This document shows positions 50,801-58,229 of a stretch of DNA of 64,000 nucleotides, piece by piece. A program made the position numbers and the translations under genes. The notes below the pieces were generated by a model. That model was not told where the DNA came from. It saw only the letters and a list, made by a program, of their open reading frames with translations, and did no database searches. The DNA comes from CAYQJL01 sp964573295 (GTDB lineage Bacteria; Eisenbacteria; RBG-16-71-46; CAIMUX01; WJJG01): contig CAZNJE010000017.1 of NCBI GenBank assembly GCA_964573295.1, forward strand, positions 11,899 to 75,898, given 5' to 3'. The stretch's first letter is position 1; each line of letters opens with the position of its first letter.

Positions 50801-50986
50801 ATCGGCGTGTACGATGTGTCCGGACGTCTGGTGCGGACACTGGGCGGCCGAGTGAGCCAAGATCCGGCGCGCATCACCTGGGACGGACGATCCGCGAATG
50901 GGAACGTGCTGCCCGACGGCCTGTACTTCTTGCGGATCCGGCAGGGTGATGCGGAGTGGAACCGGCGGGTCGTGCTCGTGCAGTGA
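47813..50986 (+). CDS. Secreted heparinase II/III-like protein with FlgD-like C-terminal domain
   Basis: A 1057-residue exported protein. The signal peptide ends LAPAQAQS. Residues 20-330 form an alpha-helical toroid-like region (LPPHPRLIVHGAAENSGRL, WYDNNHMGVIFGAAGLAALAL, SYPGEGAGIEGMLYAMYG). Later come the beta-sandwich signs of heparinase II/III-like lyases (GYNRWRGHTQQDVNHFTLFFARQPLFYDTGY, with YVLLHDDFE). Two low-complexity inserts follow: RGDRA repeats (50216-50345) and a DGS run (50628-50690), and then a FlgD-type Ig domain ending EWNRRVVLVQ. ATG 47813 follows GGAGG. Exact substrate unknown; a uronic-acid or N-glycan-derived sugar is possible. Confidence 0.8.
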   Translation: MRPPSTPRFLAVAIPVVSLWLALSLATPLAPAQAQSLDLPPHPRLIVHGAAENSGRLEELREQVDETGDPVEWSERKRLLVLAFRSLRAGSWFWYQRNLESQWGQWPIRQNGQFRCLATLALTDLLMKDKGSFYPEYSSGRIYAQKANSFLHWWREHGHYHWGQEDGDDNQLGYAELLAGYALFYDWCYDALSVPERAYHARAIYHMLTDEERLYHFSQGDWRFAAWYDNNHMGVIFGAAGLAALALDQDDPIFNATARDSIAWYREKAAERVRNYLNVSYPGEGAGIEGMLYAMYGMNLALPYALATQRLRAVDAGYDPLPASMRVDGPRNAYQTPTWLYYEQLPFNTCGATPLNDTSVPPYDLHPSFRAWAWLPAFSTSEDPNLGAPFFHTIYPPATIADAVMTAFDYQNPTPADDPFDVREPTAAEPECVPGRLNSEGILLAWPESTFHPTLDPADLPPSAYFAGRGVTYFRTGVQLLKPDGTLDWKPDSCLITFECRRPPTYPPGYNRWRGHTQQDVNHFTLFFARQPLFYDTGYAGWGDYPSFFSRGHNLHQIRIGGGSWQDFTEYFAMGEPIGSVIGSGVGPSMAGGINTDCWSSDVLRSVRRMVVLPRPGEPAPYVLLHDDFELASEGRVRAIMHTANEVEGGTANMPQIEGNVARWHKEDARAVLAFLSPQSMDVSTGPLAPSDTTDWPVHWEIMAEVPEAGTRHQIVSLVEPRYTDDPGQELLDATLTISTSDPQGLAYQIDSGRLIDVVAFRPYDRTGIWWIYPEGLDPIQVEGGSLVVIRFDESLDGGDGIRGDRARGDRARGDRARGDRSRADRSRADRIGGDHIGGGHIRGGLLSGGGRVTYGGRLIAAVSGDAATSFSFAEAGAAIWNEAVTCNESAAPRCVLNAVSPATLTINGRPAPVSILAGDDAVPGTEMDDEEGGSVGVDGSDGSDGSDGSDGSDGSDRPDGTAGRTGPDVRLIPNPLQRGDQILWSTKSTKDEPLTIGVYDVSGRLVRTLGGRVSQDPARITWDGRSANGNVLPDGLYFLRIRQGDAEWNRRVVLVQ
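50216..50345 (+). repeat. Coding repeats in the heparinase-like gene (RGDRA type)
   Basis: 15-bp units of the form CGTGGTGACCGTGCT give RGDRA and, further on, RADRS and IGGDH runs. Frame kept. Confidence 0.8.
50628..50690 (+). repeat. 9-bp coding repeat (Asp-Gly-Ser)
   Basis: Seven near-perfect GGATCGGAC units encode SDG runs before the C-terminal domain. Confidence 0.85.
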
Positions 50987-51007
50987 CGCCCGGGAGCGTT
51001 TGGTCGG

Positions 51008-53206
51008 CTATCGGATGACGATCATCCGCGTCGTGGCGCGCGCATCTCCGGCCCGCACCGCAAGGATGTACCAACCCGCCGGCACGGGCCGGCCCCCGGC
51101 ATCGCAACCATCCCAACGAACCCCCTGAGTACCCGAGGCATCAAGCGGCCGGTACCCGGTCGACAGGTCACGAATCCGGCGGCCCGAGGCATCGAAGACT
51201 CCGACCTCGAGGCCGGCGGCATCCGGTGCGCTGAAGCGAACAAAGGAGCCCGACGTGCTGGGGTTCGGTGAGGCCGACACGAACATGCCGTCATCCACCG
51301 GCTGGAACTCGGCGACGTCCATCCCGTTCTCGCACTGCCGTGGCAGGATCCATAGCCCGGCGGTGAAATCGACCACATAGAGTTCATCGCCCGCCACGGC
51401 CACTCCGAGCGCAGCGTCGGGAGTATCGGCACCGCCCACGTGCCAGGGAGCCGTGGGGTTCCGGACATCGACCACCTGAAGCCCGCCGTGGCTGTCGGCG
51501 ACATAAGCAAAGATGCCGGCGACGGCGACCGTTTCGGTATCTCGCAGGCCCTCCGCCTGCCCCACGATCCACGGGCCGGCCGGATCGGAAATGTCGACGA
51601 CCAGAAGACCGTCGGTGCCCGCCACGTAGGCGTGATCGTCGGAGACGTCCACGTCGTAGGCCGGACCCGGAAGACTCACACTGCCCGAGATCTGTGGGTC
51701 GAGCGGATCGTCGATGGCAAGCATCGTGAGCGCATCCTCTCCCACGACGATCACATGACCGCCGGTCAGGGTCAGTCCGTAGGCGCCGGCCGGGATATCG
51801 ACCACGGCTTCGATCTCCGGGGCCGAGGGGATCGCGATATCGATCACCACAAGCGCGTCCCAGTCGGCAACGTAGGCGTGGGTCTCCGAGAGGGCGACAT
51901 CCCAGGCGAAGAAGGGCGTGGCCACCGAGCCAAGCACATGCGGATCGGCCGGGATCGAGATATCGAGCACGTGCATCCCTTCCCATCCGGCCGATATGCA
52001 GGCGCGGTTTCCCGAGACGGCCACGCCCGTGTCGGTGCCCTCGGTTTCCAGACCCCCGATGATGAGAGGATCACCCGGGTCGGTGATATCTACGACCACC
52101 AGGCTCTGGACGTCGTCGGTGATGAAGGCGCTGGTGCCGGTCACGACGACATCGCGGGAGTGATCGCCGGTGTCCACCGCGCCCAGCGGCGCCGGGCTCT
52201 GCGGGTTTGCGATGTGGATGACCAGAAGGCCTTCATCGGGATCGGTCAGGAACGCGCTATCTTCGCCGACGGCTACGCTGGTGGCACTGACAGGAGCGCC
52301 CAAGCCGCCGATGATCTGTGGATTCAACGGATCCGCGACATCGATCACCTCGAGCCCGTAGTAGTGAGCGATGAAAGCGTGATCCTGCTGGACGGTCACA
52401 TCAAGGGCCTGCGCCTGGGTCGGCGCGGTGGCCACGACGTTGGGAGCCGCGGGGTTCGTGATGTCGATGACGTCGAATCCGGCCTCGAACGCCGCCACGT
52501 AGGCGAAGTTTCCCGAAACGGCCACGCCGAAGGCGAAGTCCGACGTCGCGACCGTACCCTCGATGACCGGGTTCGCTGGATCGGTGAGGTCGATGACGGT
52601 GAGGCCCTGATAGCCGACCACGTAGGCATGATTGCCCGAGATGGTCACGTCGAGCGCATCGCCGGGTACGGCGATCTCTCCCTGCATCTCGGGATTCGAT
52701 GGGCTCGACACGTCCACCACGTGGAGTCCGGCGGCGCCATCGGCGACACAGGCCAGATCTTCGAATACTGCCACGGCGAGTGCCGTTCCCGGTGTGTCTA
52801 CCGACCCAACCGTGTGCGGATCTTGCGGATCGGTTACGTCGACAATCTGCAAGCCACCCTCGGAATCCGCGACGTAGGCGAAACCGTCCCGAACAACCAC
52901 ACCGTAGGCGAAGCCGGGCGTGTCGGCCTGTGCGATCAACCAGGGAGAGCCGGGCACGGCGTAGGAGATCACCTGGAGTCCCCACTCGCCGTCGGCCACG
53001 TAGGCATAGGGCCCATCGCCGGTGAGCGCGACGGCGGACGCGTACCCAGGAGTGCCCACCGATCCGATCGCGCGGATGTAGCTGCCGTAGTTGATGCACT
53101 GGGCGCCGGCGGACCAGACGGTCATGAGGAGGGCGATGGCCATGGCGGATGCCACTGCGTGCATCCGGGGGCCGCGTCTCTGGGGATCCGCAGTGGAACC
53201 CATCAT
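51008..53206 (-). CDS. Secreted LVIVD-repeat protein with FlgD-like C-terminal domain
   Basis: A 732-residue exported protein. After a signal peptide (ALLMTVWSAGAQC), about 14 repeats of roughly 42 residues each have the LVIVD form: VADSEGGLQIVDVTDP, VADGAAGLHVVDVSSP, IAHYYGLEVIDVADP, VAGTDGLLVVDISDP and so on, predicted to fold as beta-propeller blades. A FlgD-type Ig domain (LEVGVFDASGRRIRDL, TTRMIVIR) ends it. GGAGG lies before the paired ATGs 53206/53203. It is convergent to the heparinase-like gene. A surface or adhesion role is possible but unproven. Confidence 0.88.
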   Translation of the reverse strand: MMGSTADPQRRGPRMHAVASAMAIALLMTVWSAGAQCINYGSYIRAIGSVGTPGYASAVALTGDGPYAYVADGEWGLQVISYAVPGSPWLIAQADTPGFAYGVVVRDGFAYVADSEGGLQIVDVTDPQDPHTVGSVDTPGTALAVAVFEDLACVADGAAGLHVVDVSSPSNPEMQGEIAVPGDALDVTISGNHAYVVGYQGLTVIDLTDPANPVIEGTVATSDFAFGVAVSGNFAYVAAFEAGFDVIDITNPAAPNVVATAPTQAQALDVTVQQDHAFIAHYYGLEVIDVADPLNPQIIGGLGAPVSATSVAVGEDSAFLTDPDEGLLVIHIANPQSPAPLGAVDTGDHSRDVVVTGTSAFITDDVQSLVVVDITDPGDPLIIGGLETEGTDTGVAVSGNRACISAGWEGMHVLDISIPADPHVLGSVATPFFAWDVALSETHAYVADWDALVVIDIAIPSAPEIEAVVDIPAGAYGLTLTGGHVIVVGEDALTMLAIDDPLDPQISGSVSLPGPAYDVDVSDDHAYVAGTDGLLVVDISDPAGPWIVGQAEGLRDTETVAVAGIFAYVADSHGGLQVVDVRNPTAPWHVGGADTPDAALGVAVAGDELYVVDFTAGLWILPRQCENGMDVAEFQPVDDGMFVSASPNPSTSGSFVRFSAPDAAGLEVGVFDASGRRIRDLSTGYRPLDASGTQGVRWDGCDAGGRPVPAGWYILAVRAGDARATTRMIVIR

Positions 53207-53262
53207 GAGATGCCTCCTCGGGTTGGTTGGAGAAGCCGACCCATTAATGATAGCACGCAACA

Positions 53263-53297
53263 GAGGCCCCGGGATCTGGAGATGATCCCGGGGCCTC
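53263..53297 (-). terminator. Long hairpin terminator of the chemoreceptor gene
   Basis: GAGGCCCCGGGATC (53263-53276), 7-nt loop, GATCCCGGGGCCTC (53284-53297): a perfect 14-bp stem directly after the chemoreceptor stop and before the LVIVD gene start. Confidence 0.75.
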
Positions 53298-53329
53298 CGT
53301 GGAGGTTGTCCTGAGTAGGCCGCCTGGCG

Positions 53330-55381
53330 CTAAGCCGCCAGGTCCTGCGGTTGCTGCGTGTCGTGCTGATGGTTGAAAGCAGCCGCCGGTGTCGTCGAAC
53401 GGCGCTCAGAGGTGTTCCCGCGGGAGCCGCGAACGATCCGCTGGAGTGTTCGGACGATCTCGTTGAGCTGCTCGGACTGGGCGCCGAGCTCTTCGGACGC
53501 AGCGGCGGATTCCTCGGCCGTCGCGGCGCTCTGCTGGGTCACCGTCTCCATCTGGCCCAGGGCAACATTCACCTGCTCGATGCCCTGGGTCTGTTCTTCG
53601 CTCGCCCGGCTGACCGTGTTGATCAGCTCACTCAGCTTATGGGCATCCTGGTTGATCTTCTCGAGGATCGAGGCGACATCGTTGCTGATCTGCACGCCGG
53701 ATTCGGCATTGCGAGAGGCCTGTTCGATGAGGTCGGCCGTGGTCTTCGCCGCTTCGGCGCTGCGGCCGGCGAGATTGCGGACCTCCTCGGCCACGACCGC
53801 GAACCCCTTGCCGGCATCTCCGGCGCGGGCTGCCTCCACGGCGGCGTTGAGGGCCAGCAAGTTCGTCTGGAATGCGATCTCATCGATCGTCCGGACGATC
53901 TTGCTCGTTTCGTCGGAGGACTGCTCGATGTCGGAGATGGCCTTCGACATCCGCGTCATGGCCTCGGTGCCCTGATCGGTTCCCTGACGTGCCGTCTCGG
54001 CCAGGTCGCGAGCTTCCGACACGCTCTGTGCGGTGCGCTTCGACATCGATGCTATCTCTTCGATGTTGGCCGAGGTCTCTTCGATGGCGCTGGCCTGTTC
54101 ACTGGTCCCTTGCGCCAGGCTCTGGCCCGCGCTGGCGATTTGCCCGGAAGCTGAAGCCACCTGATCGGCGCCTTCGGACATCTGCTCGACGATGTTGCGG
54201 ATGACGCGGGTCAAGCCTCGCGACATGAGAATCCAGCTCACGAGAGCAACGGCCAGTGCGCCCAGGACGACGATCCCCAAGATGGTCGCGGTTGCCTGGC
54301 TCAAGCCCTTGATGCGATTCTCCGCTTTCTGGAACTCATCCAGGTAGGATCCGGCACCGATGGTCCAGTCCCAAGGTTCGAAATAGGCCAGACGGGCCAC
54401 CTTCTCACGCGGGACCGGGTCGCCGGGATTCGTCCAGGCGTAGACGTGCTCGCCGATCTGCCGGCCGCGGAGCTGTTGGCCTTTCTTGATGATCTCTTGA
54501 ATGACGAGATTGCCTTCGGCGTCCTTCGCATTCCAGATGCACTCGCCGTCACGCGTGCCACCAGCCGAGATGATGTAGTTGCCGTCTCCGTCAAGGATGT
54601 AGACATACCCGGTGGCGCCCACTTCGGTCGCGATGACCTGTTTCCGGAAGCTCGGTCTGGCGTCGGCGGGCACGCCGACGTACAGCATGCCGGTGATGTC
54701 ACCGGAGGCGTCGCGCAGAGGTTCGTAGGAGGTGACGTACCAACCGTCAACCACCAACGCCCGTCCCGTGTAGGTCTGGCCGCGCAGGACCGCCGAGACT
54801 ACCGGGTTCGCCCCGCCATCGGGATTCGTGGCGGGGATATAGGTACCGATGGCACGCGAGCCATCCTTCTTCAGCACGTTGGTGGAAACCCGAAGCATGT
54901 CGCCGGCGGGGTTCATCCTCTGGAAGATCGTACATGTGCTGCCGGTGGCGTCCTGTGTCTCATCGACGATGGGCGAACGCGCATCCGCCGATCGATTTTG
55001 CCCCAGCCAGGTCGAGCCCACCATCATGCGTGGCAGCTCCACCGAACGGATCTCCTGATTGAACTGATTGACGGCGGTCCAGGTGACCGTTTCTTTCCCG
55101 AAGCGGAGGCCTCCTTCCGAACGGACGAACCCGCGCGCTACGGCCAGGTCCGAACGGATCTTGTCCTGGAGGAACTCCTCCTGTACTTCGCACATGGCGA
55201 GCGTGTTGGTGACGATGTGATCCAGATCGGTGGTGGCCAGGATGGCACTTTCCTCGGCGGCGACATCGACCATTTTCTGGTTTTGCCAGAGAACGAATCC
55301 GACGACGACCATTAGCGGCACGGTGGTGAGTAGGCTACCGAGCAAGAGCAGCTTCGCCTGCAGGCCCATTCTTGAGAACAT
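53330..55381 (-). CDS. Methyl-accepting chemotaxis protein with Cache sensor
   Basis: A 683-residue transmembrane chemoreceptor. Helix 1 (LLLLGSLLTTVPLMVVVGFVLW) is followed by an extracellular Cache-type region: GTYIPATNPDGGANPVVSAVLRGQTYTGRALVVDGWYVTSYEP, then GYVYILDGDGNYIISAGG. Helix 2 (ATILGIVVLGALAVALVSWIL) leads to the coiled-coil signalling domain with the hairpin tip EIAFQTNLLALNAAVEAARAGDAGKGFAVVAEEVRNLA. The C-terminal tail is Gln/His/Thr-rich without a pentapeptide. AAAAGGAGGG precedes ATG 55381. No other chemotaxis gene is adjacent; the ligand is unknown. Confidence 0.95.
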   Translation of the reverse strand: MFSRMGLQAKLLLLGSLLTTVPLMVVVGFVLWQNQKMVDVAAEESAILATTDLDHIVTNTLAMCEVQEEFLQDKIRSDLAVARGFVRSEGGLRFGKETVTWTAVNQFNQEIRSVELPRMMVGSTWLGQNRSADARSPIVDETQDATGSTCTIFQRMNPAGDMLRVSTNVLKKDGSRAIGTYIPATNPDGGANPVVSAVLRGQTYTGRALVVDGWYVTSYEPLRDASGDITGMLYVGVPADARPSFRKQVIATEVGATGYVYILDGDGNYIISAGGTRDGECIWNAKDAEGNLVIQEIIKKGQQLRGRQIGEHVYAWTNPGDPVPREKVARLAYFEPWDWTIGAGSYLDEFQKAENRIKGLSQATATILGIVVLGALAVALVSWILMSRGLTRVIRNIVEQMSEGADQVASASGQIASAGQSLAQGTSEQASAIEETSANIEEIASMSKRTAQSVSEARDLAETARQGTDQGTEAMTRMSKAISDIEQSSDETSKIVRTIDEIAFQTNLLALNAAVEAARAGDAGKGFAVVAEEVRNLAGRSAEAAKTTADLIEQASRNAESGVQISNDVASILEKINQDAHKLSELINTVSRASEEQTQGIEQVNVALGQMETVTQQSAATAEESAAASEELGAQSEQLNEIVRTLQRIVRGSRGNTSERRSTTPAAAFNHQHDTQQPQDLAA

Positions 55382-55694
55382 CTAGTTCCCTCCTTTTGCA
55401 GCGTCCAGTTCGCACCCTCGTAGGGCGGTCTTATCACCAGGGCCAAGCAGCTGGATCCTCGGTCTCTTCGATCACGCTTGGACGCTGCAAGAAAGAGGGG
55501 CCCGGGTTCAGGCCGACGATTCACTACCAATCCTCGGAAGGTACCCGATCAAACCTCATACGCTCTTTGCCTGAGTGGCGCATAACCGGCAATGGCGGCA
55601 CAGATTGGTGGGATGTGATTGATTGGGACGGATATCCCGGTCGGATGTCCCCGTTCTTGCGGGTGGTCTTCTTGTCACGCAAGCGTTGGCGGCC
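55382..55694. other. Spacer between the chemoreceptor start and the nucleotidyltransferase 3' end
   Basis: The region must hold the chemoreceptor promoter; I saw no convincing sigma-28 or sigma-54 match and no gene. Confidence 0.5.
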
Positions 55695-56702
55695 TTACCT
55701 GGGGCCTCCCAACGAGGGGCGGCCACCGCGGTCGTCGATTCGTCTGCGTTCACGAGGTGTGATGAGGACACCCCTGGCGGAGGTACGCACATGGGTTCCG
55801 GCAGATACGACTGACCCGGTGACCTCGATACCCGCGTCCAAGATCGCGTCGCCCAGGATCACCGAATCCGAGATGCGGACGCCTTCGGCCACCCGCACGC
55901 CGGGGGAGACGTAGCCGTAGCCGGTCAGCAGTGAAGAAGTCGGTGCGAGAAGGCGCCGGTCCACTCCGTAGCGCAACCCCGTGGCGGGTGTGCAACGGCG
56001 GTGGGCCTCCAGGTAGGCCGCGGGTGTGCCCACGTCGATCAGCGGAGCATCTCGGGCATCGGCCACGAAAGCGCCCAGCCGTCCCTCACGGGCCAGGCCG
56101 TCATAGGTGTCGCGGATGTCGTGGAAGATCCCCACAGGCATGGTGTCCAGTAAACGACGGGAGACGATGTGAGTGCCCGTGAATGTGTAGGCGCCCGGGT
56201 CGGTTCGCGTGCGGTCGATGGCCGTGACGCGGCCACCGGTGGCGTGGACATTGGGATGAAGGGGCTGGGTGGTCACGATCATCGTCGCCGGGTGATCGTG
56301 TGCTTGGTGGAATGCGAGCGCCTCGGCCAGCGGGGCGCGGAAGAGACTATCGGAGTTCAGGACCACGAAGGGATCGCTCCTGAGTTGATCGGCGGCGGCA
56401 ACCATCGCGCCGCCGGTGCCAAGGATTTCACGCTCGAATGAGAGCGCGAGCCGGGCAGCGAGCGGATGACGGCGCACGTGAGTCTCGACCTGGGCGGCAA
56501 GGTGATGGGTATTGATGACGATGTGCCCATTGGGTCCGATGACCTCGTTCGAGGGCGTCTCTTCGGTGCCCTGGAAGAGACGGTGAATGTGGATGTCGAG
56601 CAAGGGCACACCATGGATCGGCACGAGGGCCTTCGGGATTTCGTTGGTCAGTGGTCGTAGCCGCGTTCCGAATCCGGCCGCCAGGAGGAGGATATCGGTC
56701 AT
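55695..56702 (-). CDS. murU: Sugar-1-phosphate nucleotidyltransferase, MurU-like
   Basis: A 335-residue nucleotidyltransferase that joins a sugar 1-phosphate to a nucleotide. The N-terminal ILLLAAGFGTRLRPLTNEIPKALVPI is the classical signature; VVLNSDSLFRA carries the catalytic Asp. The C-terminal 70 residues look like a left-handed beta-helix (VSPGVRVAEGVRISDSVILGDAILDAGIEVTGSVV). MurU makes UDP-MurNAc from MurNAc-1-P; the family is also close to mannose-1-phosphate guanylyltransferases, so the sugar is undecided. The NamZ-like gene just upstream supports MurU. ATG 56702 is preferred to GTG 56711. Confidence 0.78.
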   Translation of the reverse strand: MTDILLLAAGFGTRLRPLTNEIPKALVPIHGVPLLDIHIHRLFQGTEETPSNEVIGPNGHIVINTHHLAAQVETHVRRHPLAARLALSFEREILGTGGAMVAAADQLRSDPFVVLNSDSLFRAPLAEALAFHQAHDHPATMIVTTQPLHPNVHATGGRVTAIDRTRTDPGAYTFTGTHIVSRRLLDTMPVGIFHDIRDTYDGLAREGRLGAFVADARDAPLIDVGTPAAYLEAHRRCTPATGLRYGVDRRLLAPTSSLLTGYGYVSPGVRVAEGVRISDSVILGDAILDAGIEVTGSVVSAGTHVRTSARGVLITPRERRRIDDRGGRPSLGGPR

Positions 56703-56747
56703 GACCCTCACCTCATGCTTCTCTTCAGATCATCTCCAGCATCATCT

Positions 56748-56800
56748 CAGGCATGGTCTTCGGCATGGCTTCGGCATGGCTTCGGCATGGTCTCTCCAGC
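56748..56800. repeat. Short tandem repeat between murU-like and namZ-like genes
   Basis: GGCATGGCTTC-type units of 11-12 bp, repeated about four times, degenerate to about 56860. Confidence 0.7.
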
Positions 56801-56866
56801 ACGGTCTCTGGCATCGTCTTTGGCGTGGTCTGTAGCGCCTTCTCTGGGACTGTTTCTGTCATGTCT

Positions 56867-58171
56867 CTAGTCATAGAGAAGGTAGGGGTGAACACGATCT
56901 TCGAAGCCGCGGACCGGCGCCGTCCAATCCTCCACGATGTCGTGGGCGGGTATGCAGGCGTCGATCGCCAGTCGCACGGCGTCGGTGCCGTAGATCAGAT
57001 CCACGGGCGGCCGGTCGTACTCGTACTCATAGGGCGGCTGCGCCCACGCGAAGCGGTCGCCGTGACAGTGGCGGATGGCCGAGAGGAGCGCGATCGTGGC
57101 GGCCACCGGACGATAGAGCGCGCGGTCGACGACGTGCAGTTGGAATCCTCGCACCAGGGTGCCGGCATCCTTGTGGAAGGTGGGTTCGTAGGCGACCTCG
57201 CGCCACAAGGTCCCCTCCAGCACCGTACCCGCGGCGCCGCGCACTACCGTGGTCGTCCGGAGCGCCGCGGTGGCCTCGCCTCCCGGGACGGATGTGGGCT
57301 CATCGGCGTCTCGACCGGGACCCGCAGCCGGCGCAAGGTAGCCCCACGCCATCAGGGTACAGCGCACGGCGGCCGGATCGATGTAGGACGCACCACACAG
57401 CTCGAAGGGACGCGTCGTGCCGCGTCCTTCCGACACGTTGGTGCCTTCGAGCGCCACCTGGCCTGGATAGACGATCGCCGTCTCGAGCGTCGGCATGTTG
57501 GGCGAGGGGGCGATCCAGGGCAGACCGGTGTCGTCGAAGTAGGGACGCCCCTCCCAGCCGGCGAGCTCGATCACCCGCAGGAATCCGCTCGTCTCATCCG
57601 GTAGGTTCATCCGCGCGGCGCCGTAACGGCACAGTTCTCCCAGGGTGAGCCCGTGGCGCAACGGCACATCCAGGAGGCCCACGAACGAGGTGAATCCCTC
57701 CCGCAGAACGGGGCCTTCGCGCCTCCCGCCGATCGGATTGGGGCGGTCGAGCACGATGACGGGCAGGCTGGCGGCGGCGGCCCGTTGCAGGCAGAGCAAG
57801 GCGGTGTTCACGAAGGTGTAGACGCGCGTACCGATGTCCTGCAGATCGATCACGAGGGCGTCGAGGCCGGCGAGCTGTTCGGGCGCAGGCTCCCGCCTCT
57901 CGCCGTAGAGGCTCACGATGGGCACGCCCAGTGCGGGGTGAATGCCGTCGGCGGACTCCACCATGTTGTCCTGCTTCTCCGCCGTGAATCCGTGCTGGGG
58001 TGAGAAGATGCGTGCCACGTGAAGGCCGGGCACCCTGGCCAGCGCTTCGGCCGTCGGCTGCCAGCAACTCGAGATGGTGTGGGCATTGCAGAGCAGACCG
58101 ATGCGGCCCCGCCCGGGGATGGCGAGTCCGTCGGCGAGGACACGGTCGAGGCCCGTCAGCACCGAACCCAT
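56867..58171 (-). CDS. namZ: DUF1343 / NamZ-like exo-beta-N-acetylmuramidase
   Basis: A 434-residue member of DUF1343 (PF07075), whose Bacillus member NamZ releases MurNAc from cell-wall fragments. Seen: GRIGLLCNAHTISSCW, ARIFSPQHGFTAEKQDNM, VSLYGERREPAPEQL, LDALVIDLQDIGTRVYTFVNT, VIVLDRPNPIGG and WIAPSPNMPTLETAIVYPGQVALEGTNVSEGRGTTRPFELCGA, all highly conserved in the family. No signal peptide is visible, so it may act inside the cell or use an unrecognised route. It lies upstream of the MurU-like gene on the same strand. With the AmgK-like kinase at 30187, this gives a hydrolase-kinase-nucleotidyltransferase set. Confidence 0.88.
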   Translation of the reverse strand: MGSVLTGLDRVLADGLAIPGRGRIGLLCNAHTISSCWQPTAEALARVPGLHVARIFSPQHGFTAEKQDNMVESADGIHPALGVPIVSLYGERREPAPEQLAGLDALVIDLQDIGTRVYTFVNTALLCLQRAAAASLPVIVLDRPNPIGGRREGPVLREGFTSFVGLLDVPLRHGLTLGELCRYGAARMNLPDETSGFLRVIELAGWEGRPYFDDTGLPWIAPSPNMPTLETAIVYPGQVALEGTNVSEGRGTTRPFELCGASYIDPAAVRCTLMAWGYLAPAAGPGRDADEPTSVPGGEATAALRTTTVVRGAAGTVLEGTLWREVAYEPTFHKDAGTLVRGFQLHVVDRALYRPVAATIALLSAIRHCHGDRFAWAQPPYEYEYDRPPVDLIYGTDAVRLAIDACIPAHDIVEDWTAPVRGFEDRVHPYLLYD

Positions 58172-58229
58172 GGTCGCCTCCTACCCGGTGAACCCGAACC
58201 CATGGTCGCTCCTCAGTTGATGAGGTGGT

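Noticed and set aside
51440..53314. 624-residue plus-strand frame
   Set aside because: Antisense of the LVIVD-repeat gene, mirrors its periodicity.
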